This document shows, piece after piece, positions 7,124 to 13,634 of a DNA stretch of 16,648 nucleotides. The notes beneath the pieces were generated by a model, which was not told the DNA's origin, searched no databases, and worked only from the letters and a program-made list of their open reading frames with translations. Source of the stretch: Bacillota bacterium (GTDB taxonomy: Bacteria; Bacillota; Clostridia; Lachnospirales; Lachnospiraceae); the NCBI GenBank assembly GCA_023450835.1, contig JAEXGM010000013.1:1-16648 (forward strand), given 5' to 3'. A program made the position numbers and the translations under genes. Numbering within the stretch: the first letter of the stretch is position 1; every line of letters starts with the position of its first letter.

Positions 7124-8227
7124 ATGGAAAAGTTAAAATACTATATCGGAGTTTCCGTACTGGTGCTTACTTTATTCACAGGTGCGCTTATTAATTGTCT
7201 GAAGCCCCAGAGTGAATTCTCTGACAGTGAAAGAAGGCAGCTAAAGAAGCATCCGGTGTGGTCTGCCACGTCTTTTTTGAATAATACCTATGGGACCAAA
7301 TTCGAGGATGCCGCTATGGACCAATTCCCTTTCCGGGATGAATTTCGAAGAATGAAAGCTTGTACCCTCTACTATTTGTTCCGGGAAAAGGATAACAATG
7401 GAATCTATCTGGAAGACGGCTATGCTGCGAAGCTTGATTACCCTTTAAAAGAAGAATCAGTAAAGAATGCCCTTGCATCTTTTCAATATATCTATGATAC
7501 TTATCTTGCAGGCGGCGTTTCTAAGATTTATACTTGTATTGTGCCGGATAAAGGCTATTATCTGGCGAAGCAGAATGGATACCCTGCAATGGATTATGAC
7601 AAACTTTACAGCATGGTACAGGCAGGGATGAAGTATTCTGAATTTATCGATATCCGGGATATGCTCACCACAGAGGATTATTACAGAACGGATACCCATT
7701 GGAGGCAGGAAGAATTAACGCAAGTGGCAAAGAAACTTAGTGAGAAGCTGGGGGTAAAAAATGCTCTGTCAGATAACAATACCGTAAATATCTCCAAGGA
7801 GCCTTTTTATGGGGTATACTATGGGCAATCGGCGTTACCGCTTAAAGGCGAAACGATAAAATACCTGACAAATTCCGTTATTAACAGCTGCAAAGTTTAT
7901 AATTATGAAACAGGTGAAACAACAGGAATATATGAACGAAGTAAACTTTCCGGAAAAGACCCTTATGAAATGTTCTTATCCGGTGCTGCGCCCCTGTTAA
8001 CCATTGAAAACCCCAAAGCAGCAGGAAACAGGGAATTAATTGTGTTCAGAGATTCTTTTGGGAGCAGCCTTGCACCGCTTTTAGCGGAAAGGTATTCGAA
8101 AATTACTTTAATAGATATCCGTTATGTAAAAAGTTCCATGCTAAAAGACTATGTTGACTTTCACAATCAGGATGTGTTATTTCTTTACAGTACATTATTA
8201 TTAAACGACAGTTACAGTTTAAAGTAA
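7124..8227 (+). CDS. DHHW-family protein, AlgJ/AlgX-like acetylation partner
   Basis: The 367-residue product starts with one membrane or signal helix (KYYIGVSVLVLTLFTGALIN), with the rest outside the cell. An SGNH-hydrolase-like catalytic set is visible: TDTHW with Asp190 and His192, and VFRDSFGSS with Ser311. It also has the early IVPDKGYYL strand typical of AlgJ/DHHW proteins. These proteins take the acetyl group exported by an MBOAT protein and attach it to, or remove it from, a surface polysaccharide. The start is uncertain: AAAGGAG abuts an in-frame ATG at 7109 (no spacer) and is 15 bases from the ATG at 7124. I prefer 7124 because the signal helix then begins naturally. The gene ends the sigma-factor operon. 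Confidence 0.9.
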   Translation: MEKLKYYIGVSVLVLTLFTGALINCLKPQSEFSDSERRQLKKHPVWSATSFLNNTYGTKFEDAAMDQFPFRDEFRRMKACTLYYLFREKDNNGIYLEDGYAAKLDYPLKEESVKNALASFQYIYDTYLAGGVSKIYTCIVPDKGYYLAKQNGYPAMDYDKLYSMVQAGMKYSEFIDIRDMLTTEDYYRTDTHWRQEELTQVAKKLSEKLGVKNALSDNNTVNISKEPFYGVYYGQSALPLKGETIKYLTNSVINSCKVYNYETGETTGIYERSKLSGKDPYEMFLSGAAPLLTIENPKAAGNRELIVFRDSFGSSLAPLLAERYSKITLIDIRYVKSSMLKDYVDFHNQDVLFLYSTLLLNDSYSLK

Positions 8228-8233
8228 ATAGAG

Positions 8234-8284
8234 CTGATGCTTATAGCCTCCCTTTAGACAGGAGACTGTAAGCATCAGTTTTTT
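8234..8284 (+). terminator. Strong rho-independent terminator after the DHHW gene
   Basis: CTGATGCTTATAG with CCTCC pairs with GGAG and CTGTAAGCATCAG, an 18-bp stem with one wobble and one mismatch. TTTTTT follows (8279-8284). It closes the plus-strand operon. The minus-strand glycosyltransferase gene converges on it; on that strand the trailing sequence is only moderately U-rich. Confidence 0.92.
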
Positions 8285-8285
8285 G

Positions 8286-9596
8286 TCAGGCTGAAGGATT
8301 ACTGTCTGCCTTAAATAGTAATTCTTTAAATTGATTTTCATAGATCCATTTGGTGCTGTATCTTTTTCGCACCTTCATTTTGGCGGAAATCACATTGTTA
8401 TGCTCCATTGCCACCAGGATTCTTTTGCTCTTATCTTCATAGTAGGCCTCTTCACTGGGGTGATAGCTTTCTTTGGTTAAAAATCCGAAATTCTTTGCGT
8501 CCCACCGTAAAAAGTATGCGCCCAGCTCCTTCCCCAGCTCCTCCAGTGCCGGAACTGCTTCATTTAATACCAGATAATTTCCCCTGCTGGCAGCTTCAAG
8601 CACTGTCAGACCGAAGGATTCGGAAGAGGAGGGACAGAGATAGAGGTTGGAAAGAGTGAATAGATCCAGAACGGCGTGCCTTGGCAGCCCATTGGGATAT
8701 TCATAGTCACTGGTGAAGATAATGTCTTCTTCCCGTAGGCCGGCTGCAATTCCTTTTTCCCTTATCAGACTTTTATACTTCATAGCCGGAATGTCCATCG
8801 ACGGATACTCACAGAATATTATTTTTACTTCATAAGTGCTGACACTTTTTATAGCTCCGGCCAGCATAGCAGCCTTTTCAAACTTTTTGCCGGTTGTAAG
8901 TCTGCCGGGATAGACAATCAGGATATCTGCATCCATAAAACCGGTCTTACCGGCAAGAACTTTTACTTCATCACACATATTATCCAGGATATCCAGAGAG
9001 TTATTGAGTACATGACATTTTTCCATGGGGACCCTGTATTGCCTGGACAAAGGCTTTAGCCCACAAAGGGCAGGATAGACATAGTCTGTATTGGGAAGAG
9101 GGGAGTATCTGGCAGAGTGGGGCCAGGGTACCGGTTTTCCCACCTGGCTTTCATCGGGCAGGGAGTTGGTCATGGCAATAAAACGCAGATTCGGCAAACG
9201 CTCCGCCGCATACCGGACAGCCACGTTATGAAGCAGATGCCAGCCCTGAAAGAGAATATCATGGAGAATACATACATCCAGCTCTTGTAATTTCTGGAAC
9301 AGATCGTCCCCGACAAACCTTGCCTCCTCCATAAAAGTACTATGAATGGGCATCTTGGGAGAGTTATAATCCCGCCAGGTCAGCTGCTTGCCTTTATAGT
9401 GATTGCATACCTGAACCCATTCAATTCTGGGGTCTGAATATATTCCCCAACGCTCTTCCTCATTTAAGTCCTCGCTGACTAACAGTCTGACTTCAATACC
9501 TTCTGCCAACAGCATCCTGATATGGTCGGCTACAACATTTACCAGAGAATATATGGCAGCTAAACTGTTAAACATGGTTAAAATTCCTACTTTCAC
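8286..9596 (-). CDS. GT-B fold glycosyltransferase (GT4-like)
   Basis: This 436-residue protein begins at a GTG (codon 9594-9596) preceded on the minus strand by AGGGG with 6 bases of spacing. The N-terminal half opens MKVGILTMFNSLAAIYSLVNV. The C-terminal Rossmann half shows the GT4 nucleotide-sugar region: VYPGRLTTGKKFEKA (229-241) and SSSESFGLTVLEAASRG (323-339), with the E-x7-E pair Glu326 and Glu334. Such enzymes transfer a sugar from a nucleotide donor to a lipid, glycan or protein acceptor, usually at the cytoplasmic membrane face. Donor and acceptor cannot be assigned. It stands alone, divergent from the PNPOx-like gene, with no polysaccharide cluster around it apart from the neighbouring acetylation operon. 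Confidence 0.9.
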   Translation of the reverse strand: MKVGILTMFNSLAAIYSLVNVVADHIRMLLAEGIEVRLLVSEDLNEEERWGIYSDPRIEWVQVCNHYKGKQLTWRDYNSPKMPIHSTFMEEARFVGDDLFQKLQELDVCILHDILFQGWHLLHNVAVRYAAERLPNLRFIAMTNSLPDESQVGKPVPWPHSARYSPLPNTDYVYPALCGLKPLSRQYRVPMEKCHVLNNSLDILDNMCDEVKVLAGKTGFMDADILIVYPGRLTTGKKFEKAAMLAGAIKSVSTYEVKIIFCEYPSMDIPAMKYKSLIREKGIAAGLREEDIIFTSDYEYPNGLPRHAVLDLFTLSNLYLCPSSSESFGLTVLEAASRGNYLVLNEAVPALEELGKELGAYFLRWDAKNFGFLTKESYHPSEEAYYEDKSKRILVAMEHNNVISAKMKVRKRYSTKWIYENQFKELLFKADSNPSA

Positions 9597-9698
9597 ACGA
9601 TTCCCCTTAACTTTTACTCACTATAGGATATGCAGGGACAGGCCTATTAGAAACCAATACCGGGTAAGAATATGTAATTTTCAAGGATTATAATTTAC

Positions 9699-9727
9699 TT
9701 GTAATATCACTGAAAAAAGGGTATGCT
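9699..9727 (+). promoter_or_regulatory. Promoter of the PNPOx-like gene
   Basis: TTGTAA (9699-9704) and TATGCT (9722-9727) are spaced by 17 bases, about 30 bases before the start at 9757. It lies in the divergent gap with the glycosyltransferase gene and is a plausible vegetative promoter. Confidence 0.6.
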
Positions 9728-9756
9728 TTCACTATAAAACAGTTAGGAGATAAATA

Positions 9757-10149
9757 ATGGAAAAAACCTATGAATTTCTAAAAAAATGCGGAACTTATTA
9801 TATTGCAACAATGGATGGGGACAAGCCCCGTGTAAGACCTTTTGGTACGGTTAATATCTTTGAAGGAAAGCTTTACATTCAAACCGGCAAGGTAAAGAAT
9901 GTATCAAAGCAGATGCATGCTAACCCTAAAATCGAAATCAGTGCTTTTGCGGAAGAAAAGTGGATTCGCCTGGAGGCCACAGCTGTCGTAGATGATAGAA
10001 TCGAAGCACATCAGAGCATGTTCGAGGAGTATCCTTCCCTTTTAAACATGTACAAACCAGGTGATGGAAATACAGAGACCTGGTATTTAAAGGATGCAAC
10101 TTCCAGGATTATTTCCATCGGAGGAGAAGTGGTTGCAGAGAACTTCTAG
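9757..10149 (+). CDS. Pyridoxamine 5'-phosphate oxidase-like FMN-binding protein
   Basis: This 130-residue protein fits the small split-barrel flavin-binding family. The opening CGTYYIATMDGDKPRVRPFG is the typical first strand pair. GKLYIQTGKVKNVSKQMHAN contains the usual flavin phosphate-contact Lys and Ser region, and EKWIRLEATAVV continues the barrel. AGGAGA lies 6 bases before the ATG. Members bind FMN or F420-type cofactors and reduce small molecules, and some are linked to antibiotic reduction; true vitamin B6 oxidase activity is unlikely at this length. It may share a transcript with the Nudix gene 33 bases downstream. The substrate is unknown. Confidence 0.88.
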   Translation: MEKTYEFLKKCGTYYIATMDGDKPRVRPFGTVNIFEGKLYIQTGKVKNVSKQMHANPKIEISAFAEEKWIRLEATAVVDDRIEAHQSMFEEYPSLLNMYKPGDGNTETWYLKDATSRIISIGGEVVAENF

Positions 10150-10182
10150 GCAGTAAGTAATAGGACTGGGGGATTTAAAAGG

Positions 10183-10689
10183 ATGTATTTCAGGCATATA
10201 CTTGGAATTCAGGATACTGCGGATAGAAAGATTACGAAAAGAAAGACAGTAAGAGCTGTAATTTTTGTTGACGGTAAACTTTTAATGATTCAGACTAAAA
10301 GAGGGGATATTAAATTTCCCGGCGGAGGGATGAAGCCGGAGGAGGATTTTATCCGGGCAATTTCGCGGGAAGTAAAGGAAGAAACCGGCTATACGGTAAC
10401 AAAGGTCATGGAAAACGTCGGCGAGATTATAGAGAATTATGACGATTCCTATGAAGCAGGGGTAGTGTTTTCTATGACCTCTGCTTTTTATATCTGTGAA
10501 GTAAATCCGGAGAGCTGCCGGCAGGAGCTTAATGATTATGAGCAGGAATTAGATTTTAAACCGGTCTTTATTACGGCAGAGGAGGCTTATGTTTGCAATG
10601 AGGAGCTATTATTAAGGGATTTGGAGCATAGGATTACATTTCTGCCAAGAGAGATTTGTGCTCTGAAAGAAATTATAAAATATATTTGA
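10183..10689 (+). CDS. Nudix hydrolase
   Basis: This 168-residue protein carries a complete Nudix box at residues 48-70, matching G-x5-E-x7-R-E-V-x-E-E-x-G-Y (core SREVKEETGY), so the metal-binding glutamates are intact. The preceding strand RAVIFVDGKLLMIQTKRGDI, then KFPGGG, is typical of nucleotide-cleaning members. It would hydrolyse a nucleoside diphosphate linked to another group in the cytoplasm; the substrate is not predictable. GGGGG lies 10 bases before the ATG, with AAAAGG adjoining the start. No own promoter was evident, so it is probably cotranscribed with the PNPOx-like gene. Confidence 0.93.
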   Translation: MYFRHILGIQDTADRKITKRKTVRAVIFVDGKLLMIQTKRGDIKFPGGGMKPEEDFIRAISREVKEETGYTVTKVMENVGEIIENYDDSYEAGVVFSMTSAFYICEVNPESCRQELNDYEQELDFKPVFITAEEAYVCNEELLLRDLEHRITFLPREICALKEIIKYI

Positions 10690-10753
10690 ATCCTTGTCCT
10701 TTATAAGATATACTCTTCTCTAGATGCATTTACTAAAGGAGAAAGCAACCTCA

Positions 10754-11698
10754 ATGAGATTCTATTTTGCCCCCCTAGAAGGGATTACCGGGTATATTTA
10801 CCGCAATGCACACCATACATGCTTTGGTAAGGTAGATAAATACTTTTCCCCTTTTATTACCACCAACCAGTCCGCCGCCTTTAAGAGCAGGGATATTAAC
10901 GATATCCTTCCGGAGAATAATAAAGGTCAGGTACTGGTTCCCCAGCTGTTAACGAACAATGCAAAAGATTTTAACCGTGCAGCAGAAAAGATAAAGCAGT
11001 TGGGATTTGAAGAAATTAATTTAAATCTGGGATGTCCTTCCGGTACCGTAGTCGCAAAACATAAAGGTTCAGGCTTCCTGGCACTTACAAAGGAGCTGGA
11101 TGAATTCCTGGAAGAAATATTTGAAAATCCGGTCATGAAGATTTCTATTAAGACAAGGATAGGGAAAGACCAGCCGGAGGAATTCCGGGAGCTGCTGCAG
11201 ATATATAATAAATATCCCCTGGAGGAGCTTATTATCCATCCCAGAGTGCAGAAGGATTTCTATAAAAATAAACCCAATAGAGAAGTGTTTCATGAAGCCT
11301 TAAGGTTAAGCAAGAATCCTCTTTGTTACAATGGAGATATCTTCAGCCTGAAAGATTATCGGGAATTTATACAGGAATTTCCCCAGGTGGATACCATAAT
11401 GCTTGGAAGAGGATTACTTTCCAATCCGGGCTTAATCGAGCTGATAACGGAAAACAAACAGCCGGATAAGAGCAGGGTCAGACAGTTCCATGATCAGATT
11501 TATGATGAATATCGGAATTTCCTTTCCGGAGAAAGAAATGTTCTGTTTAAGATGAAGGAAGTTTGGATCTATCTGGCTGTTTTATTTACAGACCATGAAA
11601 AATACTTAAAGCAAATAAAGAAATCCGAACGGCTTAAGGATTATGAGGAGGCCGTAGCAAGATTGTTTTCAGAACAGGAATTGAATGAATTATTGTAA
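10754..11698 (+). CDS. tRNA-dihydrouridine synthase
   Basis: This 314-residue FMN-dependent enzyme reduces specific uridines in the tRNA D-loop. The start MRFYFAPLEGITGYIYRNAH is the FMN-binding first strand of the family. NLNLGCPSGTVVAKHKGSG contains the catalytic Cys94 and the conserved GCPS motif. IKTRIG, ELIIHPRV, CYNGDI and IMLGRGLLSNPGL are the later barrel strands with phosphate-binding glycines. I chose the ATG at 10754 because homologues begin there, although GGAG is 12 bases upstream; the ATG at 10724 lacks a ribosome binding site. The C-terminal helical domain (about 235-314) contacts tRNA. Which uridine it modifies is unknown. Confidence 0.94.
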   Translation: MRFYFAPLEGITGYIYRNAHHTCFGKVDKYFSPFITTNQSAAFKSRDINDILPENNKGQVLVPQLLTNNAKDFNRAAEKIKQLGFEEINLNLGCPSGTVVAKHKGSGFLALTKELDEFLEEIFENPVMKISIKTRIGKDQPEEFRELLQIYNKYPLEELIIHPRVQKDFYKNKPNREVFHEALRLSKNPLCYNGDIFSLKDYREFIQEFPQVDTIMLGRGLLSNPGLIELITENKQPDKSRVRQFHDQIYDEYRNFLSGERNVLFKMKEVWIYLAVLFTDHEKYLKQIKKSERLKDYEEAVARLFSEQELNELL

Positions 11699-11711
11699 GG
11701 CATAATCCATT

Positions 11712-11767
11712 CACAGTTTGTGCCTGCGAAATCCTTGGCACAAACTTGTGATATATAAAGGAAAGTG
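11712..11767 (+). repeat. Intergenic hairpin repeat, copy 3
   Basis: AGTTTGTGCC (11715-11724) and GGCACAAACT (11737-11746) are perfect arms, extended by CAC/GTG after a one-base bulge. The loop TGCGAAATCCTT differs from copies 1 and 2 at two positions. The tail AAAGGAAAGTG resembles theirs. It lies between the dus gene and the Dabb gene, about 30 bases before the latter's start. Different stem sequence with retained pairing implies conservation of structure. Confidence 0.7.
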
Positions 11768-11794
11768 CAGGATATCAGAAAGGAATAAGAGGAT

Positions 11795-12097
11795 ATGGCA
11801 AAGCTGATCAGACATATGGTAATATTTAATTTAGTCCACGGAAAAGATTCACAGGAAGAGATAAAGTTCTTAAAGGACGGACAAGAATTGTTAACATCCA
11901 TACCGGCAGTAAAAGATTTTCAGGTACTGCGCCAGGTAAGTGTAAAGAATGATTATAATTTTGGATTTTCTATGGTCTTTGAAACTTCAGAAGATTATGC
12001 GGCATATAATAACCATCCGGTGCACAGGGACTTTGTTGCAAGCAGATGGGAGAAGGAAGTTACAAAATTTCTGGAGATTGATTTTGAAGATTTATAA
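11795..12097 (+). CDS. Dabb (stress-responsive A/B barrel) domain protein
   Basis: This 100-residue protein has the usual length of a single-domain Dabb protein. It begins IRHMVIFNLVHGKDSQEE, the characteristic first strand with its conserved His, then VKDFQVLRQVSVKNDYNFGF, SMVFETSEDYAAYNNHPVHR and a final W-containing helix. These are small ferredoxin-like dimers; plant members are salt-stress proteins and bacterial members are mostly uncharacterised. AAAGGA lies 10 bases and GAGG 2 bases before the ATG. The gene sits behind hairpin repeat copy 3 and in front of a terminator, so it is probably the end of the dus transcript or a single-gene unit. Biochemical role unknown. Confidence 0.88.
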   Translation: MAKLIRHMVIFNLVHGKDSQEEIKFLKDGQELLTSIPAVKDFQVLRQVSVKNDYNFGFSMVFETSEDYAAYNNHPVHRDFVASRWEKEVTKFLEIDFEDL

Positions 12098-12156
12098 GAA
12101 TATTTTGAGAACTAATTAGAACCACGTGAATTATTTAAAACCCAATATAGTATACA

Positions 12157-12204
12157 AAAGCCTCACAGACTGCATAAATGCTGAGTTTGTGAGGCTTTAC
12201 TTTT
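12157..12204 (+). terminator. Terminator before the lipase-toxin cassette
   Basis: AAAGCCTCACA (12157-12167) and TGTGAGGCTTT (12188-12198) form a perfect 11-bp stem with a smaller GCAT/ATGC hairpin in the loop. ACTTTT follows. It ends the Dabb transcript and insulates the next operon. Confidence 0.85.
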
Positions 12205-12244
12205 ACAGCTGTAATGTAAAATAAAAAGAAAAAATGGAAGAATT

Positions 12245-12273
12245 TTGACATAATTATACCAATATGTTACAAT
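12245..12273 (+). promoter_or_regulatory. Consensus promoter of the lipase-toxin cassette
   Basis: TTGACA (12245-12250) and TACAAT (12268-12273) are separated by exactly 17 bases, close to the ideal vegetative promoter. It lies 60 bases before the first gene and is the only strong promoter seen for the five-gene run to 15863. Confidence 0.85.
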
Positions 12274-12332
12274 TGTGATATTAAAATTTCCACAATATTA
12301 GAGATTGCTACTGATTTGATTGGAGGAATGAA

Positions 12333-12791
12333 ATGTCAAGTATATATTGGTATGAAAGCAGAATTGAAGAAGCACAGCGGAAGATAGATTCATTGGAAGA
12401 AGAATTGTCTAATCTGTATTCAATGAAAAAAGAAGTATCTTATGGTGCAGATACGACTCAAGGTCAGATTGAGAGAAAACGCAAAACGGCAAATGATTTA
12501 TTAATGTTGGAATCAAGGCTGCCACTTGTTCGCAGTTTAAATGCCAAAGTTCAAAAAATTGTAGATGATACGTTTCGGTATAATATATTAACCAAATTTG
12601 ATGATGTAAATGAAGAAGTTAACTCTGCTATTAATAAGGTAAAAGAAGATATAGAAGAACAAAGTGATATTATTAAACAATGCAGACTAGAAATAATACG
12701 TATCCAGGAAGAAGAAAGAAGAGAGGCAGAACGAAGAGAAGCGGAAAGAAGAGAAGCTGAACGAAACAAAACAGTTCAAGTTAATAATTAG
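12333..12791 (+). CDS. Coiled-coil YwqH/DUF5082-like T7SS-associated protein
   Basis: This 152-residue, almost entirely helical protein has no signal peptide. The start MSSIYWYESRIEEAQRKIDS, with heptad-like Leu/Ile spacing, resembles the YwqH (DUF5082) family, which is encoded at the head of LXG-toxin operons in Bacillus. Residues about 1-120 would form long antiparallel coils like WXG100-type proteins. The C-terminus (129-143) is three tandem copies of Arg-Arg-Glu-Ala-Glu, a charged helix. GGAGG lies 6 bases before the ATG. It is the first gene after the cassette promoter. It probably escorts the lipase toxin to, or through, the type VII secretion channel. The family call is tentative; the helical nature and context are clear. 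Confidence 0.65.
   Translation: MSSIYWYESRIEEAQRKIDSLEEELSNLYSMKKEVSYGADTTQGQIERKRKTANDLLMLESRLPLVRSLNAKVQKIVDDTFRYNILTKFDDVNEEVNSAINKVKEDIEEQSDIIKQCRLEIIRIQEEERREAERREAERREAERNKTVQVNN
12717..12761 (+). repeat. Three tandem 15-bp repeats encoding RREAE
   Basis: Three successive five-codon units encode Arg-Arg-Glu-Ala-Glu, with only third-position and Arg-codon differences between copies. The tract lies near the 3' end of the coiled-coil gene and may vary in copy number between strains without changing the frame. Confidence 0.85.
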
Positions 12792-12846
12792 TTAAGAAAC
12801 TATAGATATAGATTCGGAAGAAGTGTGGTTTTTAAGGAGGAAAATA

Positions 12847-13614
12847 GTGGCTGATATAAAAAAATATATGAAAGTGGGGATTTTTATTATGGCAATTACG
12901 ATGGCAACGGCAGGATTAACGGGATGTAAAATGGCAAGGGATAATATTGCGAATAAAATAGAGGATAATTTAAAAAATGAACTGGGTGAGGAGTTCAAAG
13001 TATTTGGGCTGCAGGGTTCAAACTTTGATACAGAATATGAAGCCTATGTGTCACCTGTGAGTAATCCGGACATTCGTTTTACTGTGTATGCGGATAAGGA
13101 TGGAAAACCGAAAGATTTTAAAGAAAGTAGTTATTATTCAGCAAAAGTTTGGAATGACTTTGCTCAAGAGATAATTAAGGCATTTGACGCTAATGGGATA
13201 GAGGCATTCTGCAAAGCATCGGCAGGGAATATTACAACAAAAGCTGCCTCCCTTGATACAACAGTAAAGGAGTATATAGAGATGAATCCAAACTGCGAGT
13301 TTTCTATAGATGTGATTTTGAATGAAAGTGATGCAATGAATAAAGAAACGTTAAAGAAGATGGTAAAAGCATTGGAAAAAGTAAATGAAACATATCCCGG
13401 TATTTATCTTTATGGTGCTTTTTTCTTCTATGATGGAGAAGGATATTCAAAAGCCAAGGATTATTTTAAAAGGACGGTCTCGCCGTCCTATACAATCTTG
13501 CAAGATTATGATGTAAAGTATTCCTGTTATAATGGACTAAAAGATAATAAGGTAAATTATACGGTAGAAGAAATGTTAAATAATTTAGAAGTAGATAAGA
13601 ATGTAGCTTACTAG
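12847..13614 (+). CDS. Lipoprotein, putative immunity protein for the lipase toxin
   Basis: This 255-residue protein starts at a GTG 6 bases after AAGGAGG; a longer reading from 12823 runs through that Shine-Dalgarno and is rejected. The signal peptide KVGIFIMAITMATAGLTGCK has a lipobox LTGC, so the mature protein is lipid-anchored on the outer face of the membrane. The mature part is a mixed alpha/beta domain without a family I recognise. It lies directly upstream of the lipase-domain gene, 20 bases apart. In Staphylococcus aureus the TslA lipase toxin is neutralised by a lipoprotein (TilA) encoded next to it, because the toxin acts from outside. Location and context make immunity the best guess; sequence alone does not prove it. 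Confidence 0.7.
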   Translation: MADIKKYMKVGIFIMAITMATAGLTGCKMARDNIANKIEDNLKNELGEEFKVFGLQGSNFDTEYEAYVSPVSNPDIRFTVYADKDGKPKDFKESSYYSAKVWNDFAQEIIKAFDANGIEAFCKASAGNITTKAASLDTTVKEYIEMNPNCEFSIDVILNESDAMNKETLKKMVKALEKVNETYPGIYLYGAFFFYDGEGYSKAKDYFKRTVSPSYTILQDYDVKYSCYNGLKDNKVNYTVEEMLNNLEVDKNVAY

Positions 13615-13634
13615 TGCAAGGAAGGTAGGTACCG

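Noticed and set aside
8408..8659. Plus-strand frame of 83 codons rich in Pro and Arg
   Set aside because: It is the shadow of the C-terminal part of the glycosyltransferase on the other strand and resembles no protein.
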